From positions 1 through 45,591 of IMG/VR virus record IMGVR_UViG_3300046683_000683: DNA of 45,591 bases, one strand, 5' to 3'. A program made the position numbers and the translations under genes. Positions 44,991 through 45,591 of the stretch are shown here, in pieces. The notes beneath the pieces were generated by a model. The model did no database searches. It saw nothing but the letters and a program-made list of their open reading frames with translations, and was not told where the DNA came from. The DNA comes from a virus. Each line of letters opens with the position of its first letter. Positions within the stretch are counted from its first letter, which is position 1.

Positions 44991-45027
44991 ATTTTACGAT
45001 AGGATCCGGAGTTGGCAAGGGACGTGG
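44991..45027 (-). promoter_or_regulatory. Late-operon promoter with GGACGTCC-type site
   Basis: Reading the minus strand: CCACGTCC (45027-45020), one base, TTGCCA (45018-45013), a 16-base spacer and TAAAAT (44996-44991). The first 11 bases after the CC (ACGTCCCTTGC) are identical to the promoter at 4165-4203. Transcription would start at or within a base or two of the ATG at 44984. Confidence 0.6.
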
Positions 45028-45088
45028 AGCGGTGGATTTTTCAAACCAGCTGAGCAGCCGCCGGCCGAAACGGCCGCACTTTTACAGC

Positions 45089-45388
45089 TTACTCAGGAGT
45101 TTTAGGGAGAACGACGGCTTCGTCGAGGTAGATTGCGGGTTCGAGGAAGCGATAGGTTTGGAAGAACCAAGCTGCACTTGTGCAAGTAGGGTATTTGCTG
45201 CGAGTACGAAGAGCGGCTTCGCCGCGAGGAATGTGCCAGAAGTGAATCATGCCGCGAGGAGAGTAGAACAGTTTGCGATGGGTTACGCGCTTGATGACAA
45301 CGAGGTCTCCGGTGCGAGCTCGGCCGCAGGAGCGGACTCGAACCCAGACGCTTCCGACTTCGGGATCGGCAGCAGCAGCGTTAGTCAT
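45089..45388 (-). CDS. Hypothetical beta-rich protein (99 aa)
   Basis: ATG at 45388 with GAGG upstream, overlapping the preceding gene by eight bases. VGSVWVRVRSCGRARTGDLV, VTHRKLFYSPRGMIHFWHI and AAWFFQTYRFLEPAIYLDEA look like a small beta-barrel. No family is recognised. It ends before the 104-base gap holding the late promoter. Confidence 0.65.
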   Translation of the reverse strand: MTNAAAADPEVGSVWVRVRSCGRARTGDLVVIKRVTHRKLFYSPRGMIHFWHIPRGEAALRTRSKYPTCTSAAWFFQTYRFLEPAIYLDEAVVLPKTPE

Positions 45389-45591
45389 TTTCCTCTGACG
45401 TTCTAGCGTGGAAGGCTTCGCTGATGCGGACGCGAGCGTGGAGGTGGGTGTAGCGGACGCCGAGGCGCTTTGCTGCAGCTGCGATGCCTTCAGCTCGGAT
45501 CAGCTCGCAAGCGGAGCGAGAGAGAAACTCGTAGCGTTGGTTGTTAGGGCCTCCTCGGCCTCGGCGAGGGATTCCTGAGCTCGCCAGCGCC
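45381..45591 (-). CDS. HTH DNA-binding protein, N-terminus beyond window
   Basis: The frame is open to the right edge and ends with TAA at 45383-45381. Visible residues include RGGPNNQRYEFLSRSACELI, then RAEGIAAAAKRLGVRYTHLH and ARVRISEAF. The segment IAAAAKRLGVRYTHLHARV is a helix-turn-helix with an A-x3-LGV turn, as in homeodomain-like phage regulators. Lying just before the late promoter it could regulate the late operon; this is inference. Confidence 0.6.
   Translation of the reverse strand, partial: ALASSGIPRRGRGGPNNQRYEFLSRSACELIRAEGIAAAAKRLGVRYTHLHARVRISEAFHARTSEEND

Overview
The window is a stretch of a tailed, long non-contractile-tail (siphovirus-type) bacteriophage or prophage genome. 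The evidence is a contiguous head-to-tail structural operon (small and large terminase, portal, protease/scaffold, decoration protein, HK97-fold capsid protein, connectors, tail tube, G/GT chaperones, tape measure, tail tip, fibres), many tiny tightly packed genes with ATGA/GTGA overlaps and strong AAGGAG ribosome sites, and phage replication genes. No sheath, integrase, tRNA, IS element or CRISPR array was seen. The host is not identifiable. Three lipoproteins, two with Pro-Thr-rich linkers, suggest a diderm, possibly uncultured bacterium; this is inference only.

Layout. (1) 1-4693, minus strand: recombination/replication and DNA-modification genes: a Sak4-like ATPase (cut by the window edge), a Cas4-like nuclease, a DnaQ-like exonuclease, QueC and small proteins. 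(2) About 4694-6073: a divergent control region without a convincing gene in most of it. It holds a large dyad, a repeated putative minus-strand -10 element, an array of hairpins carrying TTGATTCTA, a good plus-strand promoter (5497-5525) and a long structured leader (5935-6053). (3) 6074-16265, plus strand: about 30 mostly tiny genes (HTH, zinc-binding, unknown), then a glycosyltransferase, ATP-dependent DNA ligase, DUF7352 protein, nucleoside diphosphate kinase, a lipoprotein with its own promoter and a small membrane protein. Many gaps in the first half carry a recurrent element: a conserved leader (CGTCGCCTGCTA), a perfect stem-loop of gene-specific sequence, then GTGGAGGTTGCGAA directly before the start codon. 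(4) 16262-45591, minus strand: the late operon, read from right to left.

Two cassettes stand out inside the late operon. Between the connector genes lies a five-gene sugar cassette (30262-34259: DegT aminotransferase, hexapeptide acyltransferase, SAM methyltransferase, GT-A and GT-B glycosyltransferases), probably decorating the virion or the host surface. Around the tail fibres (17039-22837) lies what looks like a post-translational modification system: a radical SAM/SPASM maturase, an HExxH protein resembling peptide beta-hydroxylases, and a DUF483-like/methyltransferase fusion. It sits beside a fibre that ends in 17 His-X-Asp units. The maturase ends in the same kind of HxD tail. I consider this the most promising undescribed system in the window.

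Regulation. Three minus-strand promoters share one architecture: a GGACGTCC-type site, one base, a TTGC-type -35 box, a 16-18 base spacer and a TAAAAT/TACAAT/TATGAT -10 box. They sit before the late operon (44991-45027), before a 97-residue orphan (4165-4203) and before the queC-containing operon (3812-3850). This suggests one phage regulator controlling early-left and late genes.
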